Of a stretch of 64,000 bases of DNA, positions 52,874 to 62,881 are shown in pieces. This DNA comes from JAYKJB01 sp035284745 [NCBI: Candidatus Sericytochromatia bacterium] (GTDB lineage Bacteria > Cyanobacteriota > Sericytochromatia > S15B-MN24). A program made the translations under genes and the position numbers. Where the stretch lies: positions 62,001-126,000 of the forward strand of contig JAYKIL010000012.1 in NCBI GenBank assembly GCA_035284745.1, in the 5' to 3' direction. The notes under the pieces are model-generated. The model was given only the letters and a program-made list of their open reading frames with translations, did no database searches and was not told the DNA's origin. Numbering within the stretch: the first letter of the stretch is position 1; each line of letters begins with the position of its first letter.

Positions 52874-53539
52874 TTAGACGTGCACCGTTCCGAACGCGCG
52901 ATCCCCCGCGTCCCCAAGGCCCGGAACGATATAGCCCTGCTCATTCAAATGCGAATCAACCGACACACAATAAATGGGAACATCCGGATGCGCCGCATGC
53001 ACATTGCGAATGCCTTCAGGGGCAGCAATGAGACACAAAAACTTGATGCAACGGGCCTGGCGTTTCTTGAAGGCATCAATGGTTGCGGTCGCACTACCGC
53101 CCGTGGCCAGCATCGGATCCAAAATCAGGACAGTCGCCTCGGGACTGACCACCTCCGGTAATTTCACATAATATTCGACGGGCTGCAACGTTTCTTCGTT
53201 GCGGTAAAGCCCAATATGTCGAACCTGGGCTTCGGGGAGCAACTCGGTTGCCGACTCCATCATGGCCAGACCCGCCCGCAAAATCGGCGCGACAATCAAG
53301 GGGCGATCGCCCAATGTGCGCCCGGGTGTCACGGCCAGTGGCGTTTCAACATCGATGGCGTCAGTCGCCAGATCGCGGGTCGCTTCATAGATCAAAAACT
53401 TAGCCAGTTCGCGCACCCTCGCTCGAAATCGAGGCGTTGGCGTATCTTTATGACGAAGTTCGGCAAGGGCCGTGACCACCAAGGGATGATCGAGTTGCGT
53501 CACCGCACCGGCGGACAAAGGTTGAAGCCGAGTCGACAT
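52874..53539 (-). CDS. upp: Uracil phosphoribosyltransferase
   Basis: 221 residues from ATG 53539, with AGGAGG six bases upstream (the frame is open to 53752, but that part overlaps the gene before it). Motifs: VTPGRTLGDRPLIVAPILRAGLAMM, PRPP-binding VLILDPMLATGGSA, CIKFLCLIAAPEG, and the uracil-binding YIVPGLGDAGDRAFGT. Salvages uracil to UMP. Confidence 0.97.
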   Translation of the reverse strand: MSTRLQPLSAGAVTQLDHPLVVTALAELRHKDTPTPRFRARVRELAKFLIYEATRDLATDAIDVETPLAVTPGRTLGDRPLIVAPILRAGLAMMESATELLPEAQVRHIGLYRNEETLQPVEYYVKLPEVVSPEATVLILDPMLATGGSATATIDAFKKRQARCIKFLCLIAAPEGIRNVHAAHPDVPIYCVSVDSHLNEQGYIVPGLGDAGDRAFGTVHV

Positions 53540-53613
53540 CCTGTACCTCCTGTTTCTCGCCATGATGAACAGCAAAACAGAAGATTGTCTACCGCCGCAG
53601 ACCTGAATTTTTC

Positions 53614-54876
53614 CTAGTCTGCGACCGCTCTGAGCACGTTGACTTCCCCGTGTCCATACATGGCATCCACTCCTGCGGGGCCCCGATCGGTTGCGGTGCG
53701 CTCGATTTGCTCCTTCACCTGCTGTGCGTTCCAATCCGGATGACGACTCCACACGAGAGCCGCAACTCCGGCGACGAACGGTGCTGCCATCGAGGTGCCG
53801 CTCATTTTCGCATAGGTATTTCCGGGCATTGTAGAAAGAATACCGACTCCGGGTGCCGTCACGCTCATCGTGGCATCGTGGTTTGAGAAGCGGGCGAGAT
53901 TCCCCCCGCTGTCGGTGGCCCCCACAGACAACACTCCGGGATAGGCTGCTGGAAAACCCACCGCATCGGCACTGTTACCAGCCGCTGCAACAATCAATGC
54001 CCCACTCTGGACCGCCGCATCGTAAAATTTGCGTTCCACGCTGGTCGTTGCCTCACCACCGAGACTCATATTCACAATTTTGGCGCCGTGGGTAATGGCG
54101 TGAGCGACGCCCTTCATGACGTCGTAGCTCGTCCCTCCCCCTTTACCACTCAATACTTTGACAGCCATCACCCGCGAGTCCGGCGCCACCCCAGCGATGC
54201 CCAGTTTGTTGTTCGCCGTCGCGGCAATAATGCCTGCACAATGGGTGCCGTGACCGTTATCATCCATCGGCCCGTCCTTGTCCTTCCGATTAAATATTCG
54301 GCCCGCGCGGAAGGCCAAATCAGGGCCCAAAACAACGCGGTCCTTCAAGTCTGGATGAGAGTAATCAACGCCCGTGTCAACGACAGCGACGGTCACAGCA
54401 GGGTCTCCCGAGCTCTTTCGCCACACCGTTGGGACGTCTTTCTGAACCAGTCCGTACTGCAAAGCATAGAACTCATCATCAGGCGTACCCGACTGACGCG
54501 TGGAGGAGATGGCATAGACCATAGGGTTGGGGTCGGCGTGACGAAGGCCTCTGTCTCGCAATGCTGCCAATGCCCGCTGGATGAGATTTTTTTGGCCGAC
54601 GTCCAGCAGATGATACGTCGTCCCCCTGAATGAGAACGAATCAATGTATTTCCCAACATTCTGGGGGGGGCGGAGTTCCGGAGGGCCATCCACAGCCACG
54701 ACAATCTCACTGGGTGCCTCCGCGAAGGCACTCTTCACCTGCAGGACGGGGCGCTCAGTCATCGTCGCACCGCGAACCGTGGGGCGCACGGCAGCAGGCA
54801 AAGTGCCACAAGCCGCCAACAGGAGGGACGCAGCCAAAGCAGGCGCTACAACCCGAATTCCTACGGTCTTTGCCAT
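53614..54876 (-). CDS. Subtilisin-like serine protease lipoprotein (S8)
   Basis: 420 residues. Lipobox LLLAAC near residue 23. A pro-region (about 40-140) precedes the catalytic domain: Asp in VAVVDTGVDYSHPDL, His in NGHGTHCAGI, oxyanion Asn in IVAAAGNS, Ser in MSGTSMAAPFVAGVAAL. All three catalytic residues are present. C-terminal AMYGHGEVNVLRAV. An exported, membrane-anchored protease. It is transcribed alone upstream of upp (74-base gap). Confidence 0.95.
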   Translation of the reverse strand: MAKTVGIRVVAPALAASLLLAACGTLPAAVRPTVRGATMTERPVLQVKSAFAEAPSEIVVAVDGPPELRPPQNVGKYIDSFSFRGTTYHLLDVGQKNLIQRALAALRDRGLRHADPNPMVYAISSTRQSGTPDDEFYALQYGLVQKDVPTVWRKSSGDPAVTVAVVDTGVDYSHPDLKDRVVLGPDLAFRAGRIFNRKDKDGPMDDNGHGTHCAGIIAATANNKLGIAGVAPDSRVMAVKVLSGKGGGTSYDVMKGVAHAITHGAKIVNMSLGGEATTSVERKFYDAAVQSGALIVAAAGNSADAVGFPAAYPGVLSVGATDSGGNLARFSNHDATMSVTAPGVGILSTMPGNTYAKMSGTSMAAPFVAGVAALVWSRHPDWNAQQVKEQIERTATDRGPAGVDAMYGHGEVNVLRAVAD

Positions 54877-54974
54877 TGCGATCGCAACCTCCGAAAAACT
54901 ACCCTGTGGGGCGCCGTCTCCATGGGTATCGCGAAAAGCTGGCAGGAACTTGTGAGGCTGAACTTAAGCCTACA

Positions 54975-56123
54975 TTAAGTTTCCGTATCGTTTTTTTGAA
55001 GCCTGGGTGTGCGCGGTTGCGCGATGGCCGACAACCAAGCCGTCAGCGGGATCGTGAACAGTAAACTCGCGAGGCCCACCAGCAACGTGACCGCAAACGT
55101 CCCCACGGTCTCCAAATGCATCACACGAAGCCCACTCAATGGCTGTACGCTTAGACTCAACATCACCGGCAAAAAGCCCCCCAAATAAGCCAGCATCAGG
55201 GTGTTAGAGGTGGTAGAAAGCAAGTCGCGCCCCACCTGGCATCCCGCTTGGAAAAGCGTTGCCCGGGCCATCCCAGGATTCGCTCCGCTCAGTTCGTCGA
55301 CAGCAGACGCAATCGACAAAGAGAGATCGAGCAAAACACCCAGCAAACCAATCAACATGCTGGCGGCCAACAAACCCGGGGCATCGATGGAAACACCAAG
55401 GGAACCAAGAAGCATCACGCTCCCTTCCGAGGCTGCGCCCGACAATTTGGCCCAAACCACAAAGACAGCCGACAGCATCGCAGCCAGAAAAACAGACACG
55501 GTGGTGCCCCCAACGGCAGTCCAGGTCTTGCGACCGGCACCGCTCGTCAGCAGGGCCGTCGCCAGCGCGATGAAGCCCGCGAGAACCACTGCCAAAGGCA
55601 GTGGAGACCAACCGCGCAACGTCAGCGGCAAAAGGATTCCGGCAACGGTTCCCAAGGTCAATGCAAGAATCATCAGGGTCTTCAGCCCCCGCCAACCGCC
55701 AACGAGGGCAAAAGCAAGCGCCGTAAATCCCATCAGCAGCCAAATGGGTTCTGCCCGCTGATGGTCAACTATTTGCCAGTCCAGTTCATCATCTTCCAAT
55801 GGGGTCGCGCTCAGCACGACCCGGTCCCCCGGATGAACCATCAACTCGTGCCCATGAGGGCCGCCAATATGTTGGATCACCGTAATGGCTTGACCCGCGC
55901 CATAGCCCCCCGTGACCTCAACCGTCACCAATCTCTGTTGCTCCTGCGCACCCGGAACAATTTGACGCACCGTGCCCAAAGATGCGCGCGGTGGAACATC
56001 GGAGACCGGCAAGGCCTGCCCGTGGAAATCATCTGCCGTCGCAGGGCTCAAAAAAGTAACCAACAGCAGAACCGAGAAACAGAGGCGAACAACCCAGATC
56101 AGCAATAGCAGCACCCTTTTCAT
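54975..56123 (-). CDS. YibE/F family membrane protein
   Basis: 382 residues from ATG 56123 (frame open to 56159). A signal-anchor helix, then a periplasmic beta domain (about 40-125: AQEQQRLVTVEVTGGYGAGQAITVIQHIGG, GDRVVLSA), then seven to eight transmembrane helices. The YibE/F signature is visible: GGWRGLKTLMILALTLGTVAGILLPLTLRGWSPLPL, GLLAASMLIGLLGVLLDLSLSIASAVDEL, and LLSTTSNTLMLAYLGGFLPVMLSL. The function of the family is not established; transport has been suggested. Confidence 0.88.
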   Translation of the reverse strand: MKRVLLLLIWVVRLCFSVLLLVTFLSPATADDFHGQALPVSDVPPRASLGTVRQIVPGAQEQQRLVTVEVTGGYGAGQAITVIQHIGGPHGHELMVHPGDRVVLSATPLEDDELDWQIVDHQRAEPIWLLMGFTALAFALVGGWRGLKTLMILALTLGTVAGILLPLTLRGWSPLPLAVVLAGFIALATALLTSGAGRKTWTAVGGTTVSVFLAAMLSAVFVVWAKLSGAASEGSVMLLGSLGVSIDAPGLLAASMLIGLLGVLLDLSLSIASAVDELSGANPGMARATLFQAGCQVGRDLLSTTSNTLMLAYLGGFLPVMLSLSVQPLSGLRVMHLETVGTFAVTLLVGLASLLFTIPLTAWLSAIAQPRTPRLQKNDTET

Positions 56124-56327
56124 CGCGGCGAGCGCCGCAGCCGTGCGTTTCGAGGGCAAGGACTTTTCATCGCTCCCAGCTTATGCCCTGTGAGTATTGA
56201 TACAACGAATCGTGCGTGTACGCAGTGACCGCAAACCGTAAATCGACAAAATAAAAGGGCCGTTTCCCCGAAGACAGGACGGACGCTTCGTCGCGTCTAA
56301 GCCTTCCCTCCATCGTGAAGCGCTGTA

Positions 56328-56359
56328 TTGAAAAAAGCCCCCCAAGAAAGGGAGGCTTT
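56328..56359 (-). terminator. Rho-independent terminator of ndk
   Basis: Reverse strand stem AAAGCCTCCC/GGGGGGCTTT (56359-56350 with 56343-56334) with a six-base loop, followed by a T-run (TTTTTT). It lies about 25 bases after the ndk stop. The rest of the spacer up to YibE/F (56124-56327) holds nothing I recognise. Confidence 0.85.
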
Positions 56360-56383
56360 CGGTGTCAAGACACGGAGAAAAAC

Positions 56384-56845
56384 TTACTCGCGCACCCAGC
56401 TCTCGCCTGCACGGTCCCACGAAACCAACTCTTCGGGTTTAAAGAAGATTCCAATTTCACGCGCGGCACTCTCAACGCCGTCCGACCCGTGAATCACATT
56501 GCGACCGATATCCACTGAAAAGTCTCCGCGGATGGTTCCCGAGTCAGCATTCGCCGGATTGGTTGCCCCCATCATCTTGCGGGCCGTAGCAATCACCGCA
56601 GGACCTTCCCAAACCATCGCCACAATGGGGCCCGAGGTGATAAAACTCACCAAACCCTCGAAAAACGGCTTGCCCTTGTGCTCGCCGTAGTGGGTCTCCG
56701 CCAATTCGCGGGTCACCTGCATCAATTTCAAACCGACCAGTTTGAAACCTTTGCGCTCGAATCGGCCGATTATTTCGCTGACCAGGCCACGCTGAACCCC
56801 ATCGGGTTTGACGGCAAGAAATGTACGTTCGAGGGAAGCACCCAT
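56384..56845 (-). CDS. ndk: Nucleoside-diphosphate kinase
   Basis: 153 residues from ATG 56845, with AGGAG 11 bases upstream. Conserved blocks: [101 protein letters not shown] with the phospho-His in NVIHGSD. Keeps NTP and dNTP pools in balance. The C-terminus ESWVRE is typical. Confidence 0.98.
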   Translation of the reverse strand: MGASLERTFLAVKPDGVQRGLVSEIIGRFERKGFKLVGLKLMQVTRELAETHYGEHKGKPFFEGLVSFITSGPIVAMVWEGPAVIATARKMMGATNPANADSGTIRGDFSVDIGRNVIHGSDGVESAAREIGIFFKPEELVSWDRAGESWVRE

Positions 56846-56941
56846 AATCTTCAGAACTCCTGTAACGATGATGACTGTGTTCTCAGGCGCATAGCGCGAC
56901 CGCATCATAACCGGAGCGCACCGGCACAGCAAGGGGAAACA

Positions 56942-59281
56942 TTAGCGTAATGTCACGCGGGTCACCCCGTCACCGCCCTCCAGGGGGCCCCCGGGCCTGA
57001 ACTCGGCGACCCCCGGGCGGGTTTTCAGCCACGCGCGGATCGCCTGTCTGAGGGCGCCCGAGCCAGCCCCGTGAATGAGGGTCACCTCCCGCAAGTGAGC
57101 TCGTAACGCCTGATCAAGGTAGATGTCTGCGGCGGGGATGGCCTCGTGCTGCATCAAGCCCCGCAGATCACACTCGGTTGCTGTGGCGGCCGATGGAATA
57201 ATGATCGTTCCGGTTCGACGCGGCGGGGGTGGGGTGTCTACCAACTCCGCTCCCGATTTCAAAGTCAGGTCCTTTCGATGACACGTGACGGTCAGAACAC
57301 CCACCTGAACCTTGAGATTCCCATCAGAATCGGGCAATTCCAACACTTTGGCACTTTGCCCCAGCTTCGCGACCCATACGGTTTTCCCAACCTCCAAGAG
57401 TTCTTGTTTGCTCGGCGGCAAAGCCGTCGCCTTCTTCTTCTTCCCTTGAAATTTTTCGAGGCGCTCGGTCGCTTTCTGGGCAACTTGTGCGGTGCGGACT
57501 CCCTGCAACTCCCGAATAATTGCCGCAATCTCACCTTTCGCTGACCGAACCTGTTGTTCAACTTTTTCTTTGGCTTTCGCCTCCAACCCTTTACGCTCTT
57601 CACGCCACGCTGCCAATTTGGCCTCATACTCAGATTTGAGGCTTTCGGCCCGGGCGCGTGCCTTTTCGGCGCGTGCCAGCAATTCAGACGCTTGGTGTCG
57701 ATCCCGCTCCACCGAGCCTATCAATTGAGCGGTGTCGGTCGCTCGATGAGCGACCAGTGCACGGGCCCGCTCCACCACAGAAGACGAGAGGCCCAACCGT
57801 TCAGCGATCGCAACGGCATTCGACTGCCCTGACACCCCGAGTAACAGGCGGTAAGTGGGGGAGAGCGTTTCCACATCAAATTCCACGGCCGCGTTTCGTA
57901 TCCCGGCCAATTCGTAGGGCAGAAGCTTGAGTTCACCGTAATGCGTGGTGGCGACGAGGCGCGTGCCGCGTTCCAAAAGCGACTCAATGACCGCCCGCGC
58001 CAATGCCGCACCCTCTTCTGGATCAGTTCCTGCCCCGAGTTCATCCAGCAAAACCAACGAGCGGGCGTCGGCCCGCTCCAGAATGCGAATGATATTTGCC
58101 ATATGCCCTGAAAAAGTTGACAGACTTTGCGCAAGACTCTGCTCATCGCCGATGTCAGCAAACACGGAGGTCACCAGACCGATTTCCGACCCATGCTCCA
58201 CAGGCGGATGCAAGCCCGCTTGGGCCATCAAGACACAGAGCCCTAGCGTCTTCAGCGCAACCGTCTTGCCTCCCGTGTTGGGTCCAGTGATGAGCATCAC
58301 CGGATGCGCATCATCCACGCTCAGGTCGACGGGGACTGTTCCTATTCCGAGCACGGGAACCAACAGCGGATGCCGGGCTTTCAGCAATCGCGTATTCCCC
58401 CTGCGGTTGAGGCGCGGCGCAGTTCCTCCAAGTAAGTCAGCCAAACGCGCTTTCGCTTGGACGAAATCAAGGTCTGCCGCAGACTGAAGCGTCCAATGAA
58501 TGGGATCAGCGCATCCCGCGACGGCCTCACTTAATTGGGTGAGAATGCGATTCTCTTCGGCGCGCTCTTCGAGTTGCCGTTGCCGCAACGCATTGTTCAA
58601 CTCGACGACCGCCAAGGGTTCCACATAGAGCGTCTGTCCTGTGCCCGATTGATCGTGGACCAGGCCAGGAACCGATGCTTTGGCATCGGCACGCACAGGC
58701 AAGACAAAACGCTCTCCTCGCACCGTCACGATGGGCTCTTGCAGGGCCTGTGCGTGTTGCCCGATGATACGGGTGAGCGCTTGACGCACGTGATTCTGAG
58801 CCTCACGCAAATGACGGCGAATCGCCGATAGTGCTGGGCTTGCGTGGTCCGCCAGCCCGCCCGCAGCATCGAATGCACTCAGCAACTGCGATGTCAGTTC
58901 AGGGAGACCGGCCATCGGCGCGGCCAGTTCAGCCAGGTGAGGAAATTCATCCCGCCGTTCGAGTACCCAGTCCTTGAGACGTCGCGCCGACTGTAGCGTG
59001 TTCCCAACGGCCACTAACTCGTCGGGTCGCAAAGTAAAACCCTGCTGAGCACGTCGCACAGCCCCGGTGATATCAACCAAGCCCCCTTGTGGAAGGGAAC
59101 CTGCCACACGGTTCAATTCGCGGCACTCGGTTGTCAAACGCAATTCTGCCTGCACCTCGTCCAGCGCAAACCGCGGATAGATGGCCTCGCAGCGTTTCGC
59201 CCCCAAACCGTGACTGCTTTGTGCCACCAGCAGGTCGACCAACTTCTGCCATTCAAGAACTTGTAATGTTTTAGAATCCAT
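56942..59281 (-). CDS. mutS2: MutS2 endonuclease/ATPase
   Basis: 779 residues. MutS-type core: ITGPNTGGKTVALKTLGLCVLMAQAG (Walker A), LVLLDELGAGTDPEEG (Walker B), STFSGHMANI, and TTHYGELK. A long charged coiled coil (about 520-640: ELLARAEKARARAESLKSEYEAKLAAWREERKGLEAKAKEK) and a C-terminal Smr endonuclease domain (DLRGLMQHEA, VTLIHGAGSGALRQAIRAWL). Acts in recombination control and ribosome rescue. ATG 59281 is chosen; a -10-like TACAAT lies only seven bases upstream, so the mRNA may be leaderless. Confidence 0.95.
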   Translation of the reverse strand: MDSKTLQVLEWQKLVDLLVAQSSHGLGAKRCEAIYPRFALDEVQAELRLTTECRELNRVAGSLPQGGLVDITGAVRRAQQGFTLRPDELVAVGNTLQSARRLKDWVLERRDEFPHLAELAAPMAGLPELTSQLLSAFDAAGGLADHASPALSAIRRHLREAQNHVRQALTRIIGQHAQALQEPIVTVRGERFVLPVRADAKASVPGLVHDQSGTGQTLYVEPLAVVELNNALRQRQLEERAEENRILTQLSEAVAGCADPIHWTLQSAADLDFVQAKARLADLLGGTAPRLNRRGNTRLLKARHPLLVPVLGIGTVPVDLSVDDAHPVMLITGPNTGGKTVALKTLGLCVLMAQAGLHPPVEHGSEIGLVTSVFADIGDEQSLAQSLSTFSGHMANIIRILERADARSLVLLDELGAGTDPEEGAALARAVIESLLERGTRLVATTHYGELKLLPYELAGIRNAAVEFDVETLSPTYRLLLGVSGQSNAVAIAERLGLSSSVVERARALVAHRATDTAQLIGSVERDRHQASELLARAEKARARAESLKSEYEAKLAAWREERKGLEAKAKEKVEQQVRSAKGEIAAIIRELQGVRTAQVAQKATERLEKFQGKKKKATALPPSKQELLEVGKTVWVAKLGQSAKVLELPDSDGNLKVQVGVLTVTCHRKDLTLKSGAELVDTPPPPRRTGTIIIPSAATATECDLRGLMQHEAIPAADIYLDQALRAHLREVTLIHGAGSGALRQAIRAWLKTRPGVAEFRPGGPLEGGDGVTRVTLR

Positions 59282-59302
59282 CACTCTTATTGTAGCAACG
59301 CC

Positions 59303-59332
59303 TTGCAAGGCCGTATCGCAATTTCTTACAAT
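59303..59332 (+). promoter_or_regulatory. Promoter of the metallophosphoesterase gene
   Basis: TTGCAA (59303-59308), 18-base spacer, TACAAT (59327-59332). Predicted start near 59339, just before GGAGGAG and GTG 59357. It faces away from mutS2. Confidence 0.5.
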
Positions 59333-59356
59333 TAAGGCAAAGCCGGAGGAGCCACC

Positions 59357-60073
59357 GTGCGAATTGGAATTCTAACGGACATCCACGGAGATTACGACAC
59401 GATGTTGCGGGTCCTCGCGTGCTTAGAGGCGCAACGGGTGGACCGTCTCATATGTTTGGGGGATCTCGTCGTCCACGGCTCTGCCCCCAATCAGGTTGTA
59501 GATTGGTTTCGGAAACAAAAAGATGTCCGCGCAGTCAAAGGCAATCACGACATCGGCGCAACCATCGCGCAAGAACAATTAGAGGACCTTCATTTCTTTA
59601 GTTCGGATTCCCGCCAGAACACGCAATGGACGCGCGAGGCATTGAGCGAGGAGAACCGTGCGTATCTGGACCAACTACCTCTTGAGGAGTTCGAAGCCGG
59701 CGTGTGCTACACCCACGCGGCCAAAGGCAATCCCTTTGCGGTCCTGCGCAAACCGGAAACCATTGCCGGGAGTTTTCGAAGTATGAACGAGCCCATCATG
59801 TTCACCGGGCACGCTCACCGAACCCGGATTCACCACTGGCCTGAAGGCAAAAATTTCTGGTGCACCTATCAACCGACCGAAAGCCGCCAATGGATCACCG
59901 AGTTTGCTCCCGGCGATCGTTACATCGTTCATGTCGGCTGTACCGCCCAGTTAAAATATGATCCATATCCCCCGATCTGCGCCGTGTTTGAACCAAAGAA
60001 TCTTCGGTTGGAATTCCACGAACTACCCGACCTCCGGACCGCTGCCGTGCATCAACGAAATCGCCGCATCTGA
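59357..60073 (+). CDS. Calcineurin-like metallophosphoesterase
   Basis: 238 residues from GTG 59357, with GGAGGAG eight bases upstream. Phosphoesterase motifs: GILTDIHGDYDTM, CLGDLVVHG, VKGNHD, MFTGHAHRTRIH. All metal-binding Asp/His/Asn residues are present. Family members cut diverse phosphoesters, including cyclic nucleotides and diadenosine tetraphosphate; the substrate is not known. Convergent with the hotdog gene (24-base gap). Confidence 0.92.
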   Translation: MRIGILTDIHGDYDTMLRVLACLEAQRVDRLICLGDLVVHGSAPNQVVDWFRKQKDVRAVKGNHDIGATIAQEQLEDLHFFSSDSRQNTQWTREALSEENRAYLDQLPLEEFEAGVCYTHAAKGNPFAVLRKPETIAGSFRSMNEPIMFTGHAHRTRIHHWPEGKNFWCTYQPTESRQWITEFAPGDRYIVHVGCTAQLKYDPYPPICAVFEPKNLRLEFHELPDLRTAAVHQRNRRI

Positions 60074-60096
60074 CTGAGTCACAAAGCTGAAACACC

Positions 60097-60501
60097 TCAG
60101 TGGGGCTTCCTCTGAAGCGACTTGGGCGTCACGCACGTTCCAGTGGCCTGTGCAACCAGCAGCGGCTCCGCCAGCACCTCCGCCGCGGATGCCGCAAGAT
60201 CGCCCCTGCGACACAACTGTATCACCTTATAAACAGAAAACTGCATCCTGCGGGACGTGTTTCCAGTGGTAATTAATTCTGCGTGGGCTTCTAAATAATC
60301 CCCCGCGTAGACGGGTGCTTTGAATTCCACCATGTCATAAGCAACAAACAGGCCCTCGTCCCCGTCGAGGCGAATCAATAATTCAGTGGCGAGGTCACCG
60401 AACAGCTCCATCATTTTGGCACCTGCCACCAAGCCACCCGCATAGTGGGCATCGTGCTCCCCCATTCGAACCCGCAAAAAACTGGTCAAGGCCTCAGACA
60501 C
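60097..60501 (-). CDS. Hotdog-fold protein related to 3-aminobutyryl-/beta-alanyl-CoA ammonia-lyases
   Basis: 134 residues from GTG 60501, with AAGGAG eight bases upstream (the longer frame would overlap dgt). The body reads [35 protein letters not shown], then [40 protein letters not shown] and ATGTCVTPK. This is strongly like Kal/Acl ammonia-lyases of lysine and beta-alanine fermentation. Those genes usually lie in kam/kdd clusters, none of which is here. It lies 49 bases after dgt. Probably an acyl-CoA lyase, or thioesterase-like. Confidence 0.75.
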   Translation of the reverse strand: MSEALTSFLRVRMGEHDAHYAGGLVAGAKMMELFGDLATELLIRLDGDEGLFVAYDMVEFKAPVYAGDYLEAHAELITTGNTSRRMQFSVYKVIQLCRRGDLAASAAEVLAEPLLVAQATGTCVTPKSLQRKPH

Positions 60502-60550
60502 GTTGATGGCTCCTTTCTGAAAGGCGTAGGGGTCGCGCCGGAAACAGTTT

Positions 60551-61843
60551 TCAAAGGTAGGCGCCCGTGTGGCCAGCCCCCGGCTCGAACAATCTTTGAT
60601 AAAGGCGCAGAGCATGGGCATCGGTCATGCCAGCAATATAGTCACACACCACACGCAAACGGGCGTGTTCCTCGTGACGAACAAGTTCCCACCCCTCCCG
60701 AACATCCTCAGGAAAAAGGTCCCCGGAATCGGGTTGAGCAAAGGCATCGAAGAGGCGCTGAATGACCAGCCGCCCTTTATGTTCCAAGGTCGTCACGCGA
60801 GGATTCCTGATGAGAAGGACGAATTCTACCCCCATCAATATTCGCGTTTCGCGCCAAATTTCAGAGGGGATGTGAAGGGTCCAACCATAACCGGGTGCTT
60901 GCTCCCGGGCTTTCAAGCCCGTATGGGTAATAAAACGGTGAATCAAGCGGGATGTCAGCGCTTTACGACGTTCCTTCACCTGCGTTGCAAGGGGAGCTCG
61001 CAAACCAGACAGCAAATCCATCATCAATTGCTGAACGGCCTCAGCAGTCACATCGTGGGCCCCTTTTTTTCGCGCGTACGCCGCGATCCTTTCGAGCGTG
61101 CCCTCGTGACCAAAATGGTCCATCCGAATAAGGTCCGCGTGGAGACCGTCTTCCAAGTCGTGCACGCTGTAGGCAATATCATCCGCCCATTCCATGATCT
61201 CGGCCTCCAATGACCGGAAATGATGTCTGGCTCCCTGGCGGATCCAAGATACGATCTCGGTATCGTCGTCGTAGTAACACTTTTCGACCTGAAGCAAGGC
61301 GTCCGGGGAGTTGCCGCGCAGTGCCTTGCGCTGAGAATAGGGCTCCAAATATTTTAGAACAGCCTCGCAGGTCGCCCGGGTCAAATCCAACCCCAAGCCA
61401 GCACGCTTGGCTTCCAAACGCGTCAATATTCTTAAATTCTGCGCATTGCCTTCAAACCCTCCGTGTCGCTGCATCGCGACTTGCAACGCGGCCTCACCGT
61501 TATGTCCGAATGGCGGGTGTCCCAAATCGTGAGCCAGACAAGCCGCCTCCACCAATTCCGTGGACACCGGCGCGTCAAGCAACTCAGGCAAACGATTAAG
61601 AAACAGGGCCAAGCCTTTTCCTATTTGCGCCACCTCCATTGAATGAGTCAGCCGTGTGCGAAAAAAGTCTCCCTCGCCAACCCCAAAAATTTGGGTCTTC
61701 CCTTGTAACCGCCGGAACGCTGACGAATGGACGATACGCGCGCGATCCACCTCAAAGGGCGGCCGCGGATCCACCTCGGGATGCCGATCGTTAGGGTCCC
61801 GCCGAGCGTAATCTGTAGCTCCATAGCGAGCAGACTCATTCAT
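60551..61843 (-). CDS. dgt: dGTP triphosphohydrolase (Dgt) family
   Basis: 430 residues from ATG 61843 with GAGGAG nine bases upstream. N-terminal [41 protein letters not shown] motif [14 protein letters not shown], then [17 protein letters not shown] and [17 protein letters not shown]. All metal-binding His/Asp residues are present. Hydrolyses dGTP to deoxyguanosine and triphosphate; related to phage-defence dNTPases, but the length and motifs are housekeeping-like. Divergent from the membrane protein gene. Confidence 0.94.
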   Translation of the reverse strand: MNESARYGATDYARRDPNDRHPEVDPRPPFEVDRARIVHSSAFRRLQGKTQIFGVGEGDFFRTRLTHSMEVAQIGKGLALFLNRLPELLDAPVSTELVEAACLAHDLGHPPFGHNGEAALQVAMQRHGGFEGNAQNLRILTRLEAKRAGLGLDLTRATCEAVLKYLEPYSQRKALRGNSPDALLQVEKCYYDDDTEIVSWIRQGARHHFRSLEAEIMEWADDIAYSVHDLEDGLHADLIRMDHFGHEGTLERIAAYARKKGAHDVTAEAVQQLMMDLLSGLRAPLATQVKERRKALTSRLIHRFITHTGLKAREQAPGYGWTLHIPSEIWRETRILMGVEFVLLIRNPRVTTLEHKGRLVIQRLFDAFAQPDSGDLFPEDVREGWELVRHEEHARLRVVCDYIAGMTDAHALRLYQRLFEPGAGHTGAYL

Positions 61844-61937
61844 CGCCGCGCACTCCTCGTCTTTATGGGATACCCACAACACAAGACCCTTCAATCATCG
61901 ACACCCTGAACTGAAGGCTTTTGCGTGGTACAAGAGC

Positions 61938-62876
61938 ATGGCAACTGGCCGTCCGGCGACGCGCAAAACGCGCCCTTCAGCAAGATCTCAAAAGGGTAAT
62001 CACCTTACATTGTCTGCCGCAGCCCTTCCTGATGACGAAATGGAGCAGTGGAGAGACACTCTCTCTCAACTGCCGCCACCCGCCAAACCAAGCCGCTTTC
62101 ATCACGAACGTTTCGGTTACAGTGGCCATTTGTTGCCCCTTTTATCTCGCCCTATTCCTCTCGTTGCATTGCTCAGCCAGACCTGCTTAATTCTCTTCGG
62201 AATACCACCCCGTTGGAATACGTTGGGGCCTCAATTGGCCGAGGTTTTGTGGTTATTGTGGGGCCCGTTTTGGCTGGCGACCCTGGGGCACGTCGTTTTG
62301 CGGTCGGTCAGTGGCGTGATTTGGCAGCGGAGCCGTCGCTTGAAACACCTGGACTGGTCACCCCGCCGCTGGCACTACGGGACGAGCTTCATCCTTGCCG
62401 CCCTGCCGATCATACTCGTCCAATGGAGTGATGTGGCCCTTGAACACTACCTTTGGCTCACCTGGTACAGTCAACAATGGTCCATTGTCAGTGCCTCGGC
62501 ACATGCTGGTTACAATCCAACATGGGAGAACCTGTGGGTCCTGATCGCATGTCTCCCGGTTGGGTGGCAAGCGTCACGCTACGTGCAGGAAATCCCGCCA
62601 GGGCGATTGCTCGGTTTGCAACGGGAACTGGCCAGACTGCGGGGCGAAGTCACGTGGGGGCCTGAAGCTTGGGGCGCAACAGTCGGAGAAGCGGTTGACC
62701 GCTGGCTGGCGGATCTGATTCCGGGGGCGGGAGCGCCACCCGCCCCGGGAGCGAGTCGCTGGCAACAGCGTCAACGCTGGGCTCGATTACGTCGGGAGAT
62801 GATTGCAGCCTGGGTATGCACTCCGCCTGACCTAGAACGAGCGAACAGAGCCATCCAAAGCTTTCGCGGGGTTTAA
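61938..62876 (+). CDS. Hypothetical membrane protein
   Basis: 312 residues, no family recognised. A polar N-terminus of about 65 residues rich in Arg/Pro (with a PDDEMEQW segment) is followed by three or four hydrophobic helices at about 66-90, 98-123, 145-165 and 195-210. Then comes a charged cytoplasmic helical tail (LLGLQRELARLRGEV..., RWQQRQRWARLRREMI). It is five bases before the GH13 gene, so the two are probably in one operon. The context suggests an envelope or sugar-related role, but this is a guess. Confidence 0.5.
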   Translation: MATGRPATRKTRPSARSQKGNHLTLSAAALPDDEMEQWRDTLSQLPPPAKPSRFHHERFGYSGHLLPLLSRPIPLVALLSQTCLILFGIPPRWNTLGPQLAEVLWLLWGPFWLATLGHVVLRSVSGVIWQRSRRLKHLDWSPRRWHYGTSFILAALPIILVQWSDVALEHYLWLTWYSQQWSIVSASAHAGYNPTWENLWVLIACLPVGWQASRYVQEIPPGRLLGLQRELARLRGEVTWGPEAWGATVGEAVDRWLADLIPGAGAPPAPGASRWQQRQRWARLRREMIAAWVCTPPDLERANRAIQSFRGV

Positions 62877-62881
62877 AACGG

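Noticed and set aside
60551-61843. dgt as part of an antiphage dNTPase system
   Set aside because: Motifs, length and neighbourhood are those of a housekeeping Dgt family gene; no defence genes are near.
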